A DNA stretch of 5,628 nucleotides from Candidatus Heimdallarchaeota archaeon (lineage in GTDB: Archaea > Asgardarchaeota > Heimdallarchaeia > JABLTI01), in assembly GCA_030602675.1 (NCBI GenBank), contig JAUVZH010000210.1, positions 1-5,628 of the forward strand, in the 5' to 3' direction. The notes beneath the pieces are model-generated. The model was not told the origin of the DNA. It did no database searches and saw only the letters and a list, made by a program, of their open reading frames with translations. The first letter of the stretch is position 1. Every line of letters starts with the position of its first letter. Shown one piece after another: positions 5,326-5,628 of the stretch. Both the position numbers and the translations under genes were made by a program.

Positions 5326-5628
5326 ATGTCAGAGCAATTGTTCGATAATTTAAAATCATTAAGTGATAATTCAAATCTATCAAATGTCTTTGAAAAGATG
5401 ATGATTGAATTCTACCCTAAGGTTAAGGATATTAATCAACAGATTGCTTTGGACCTGGGTTTTCTCTATATTTTCAGACAATTAGAAAATGATGATGATA
5501 AAGATGAACTTGTAAATTTTTGGTGTGAGAATTCAGAACCTAAGATTATACAACTCCCAATGGGAGAATTTCATTATAGACCATATATTGATTTTATTTA
5601 TTTAGATAAAATTATGAGTGGATTATTT
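5326..5628 (+). CDS. Unrecognised acidic protein, N-terminal 101 residues, cut by window edge
   Basis: An open frame of 101 codons runs from ATG 5326 to the right edge without a stop. An in-frame TGA at 5317-5319 limits the start, so this ATG is the most upstream ATG possible; Met25 and Met26 are alternatives. A well-placed TATA box supports this start. The visible part is acidic, with a DNDDDKDE-like stretch (LENDDDKDEL at 53-62), probably helical in its first 60 residues, with aromatic-rich sequence later (EFHYRPYIDFIYLDK, 81-95). It has no signal peptide, no membrane helix and only one cysteine (C67). I do not recognise a family and assign no function. It is divergent from uvrC and shares its 255-base upstream region. 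Confidence 0.65.
   Translation, partial: MSEQLFDNLKSLSDNSNLSNVFEKMMIEFYPKVKDINQQIALDLGFLYIFRQLENDDDKDELVNFWCENSEPKIIQLPMGEFHYRPYIDFIYLDKIMSGLF

Noticed and set aside
1..5628. tRNA, rRNA, CRISPR array, insertion sequence
   Set aside because: No tRNA T-arm-like motif, no rRNA sequence, no regularly spaced repeats and no transposase or terminal inverted repeats were seen on either strand.

Overview
The window is archaeal. Its left edge carries the first 193 codons of a transcription factor B (TFB) gene, with a zinc ribbon and the start of the first cyclin fold, a protein found in Archaea and not in Bacteria. TATA-like boxes lie upstream of most genes, and one gene has a strong Shine-Dalgarno sequence. 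The DNA is AT-rich, and two of the five genes start with TTG. A mesophilic archaeon, possibly Asgard-like, fits a genome with TFB, bacterial-type UvrC and peptide/nickel-type ABC permeases. The lineage cannot be settled from this window.

Layout. On the minus strand, read right to left, are uvrC (5070-3229), a DppB-type permease gene (3059-2007), a DppC-type permease gene (1990-953), and the start of tfb (580 to the left edge). At the right edge a plus-strand gene of unknown function begins at 5326, divergent from uvrC. No complete RNA gene, CRISPR array, insertion sequence or transposase was found.

The two permease genes form a tight pair with a 16-base gap that holds the second gene's ribosome binding site. 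Together they would make the membrane channel of an oligopeptide/dipeptide/nickel-type importer. The solute-binding protein and the two ATPases are not next to them, because the flanking genes are uvrC and tfb. The dppB reading frame is interrupted by one in-frame TGA at codon 115, while the 235 sense codons after it remain open and well conserved. This is the most notable oddity in the window. The likeliest explanations are a recent nonsense mutation or a base error in the assembly; stop-codon recoding is a weaker possibility.

uvrC encodes a full-length bacterial-type excision nuclease subunit with all recognisable domains. It is clearly more AT-rich than the permease genes. The 370-base stretch between dppC and tfb holds a hairpin-plus-T-run terminator for the permease pair, a good BRE/TATA match on the tfb strand, and a stem-loop. 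tfb may therefore have a leader of about 210 nt. The 255-base stretch between uvrC and the right-hand gene holds that gene's TATA box and some short repeats. I saw no clear sign of a previously undescribed multi-gene system.
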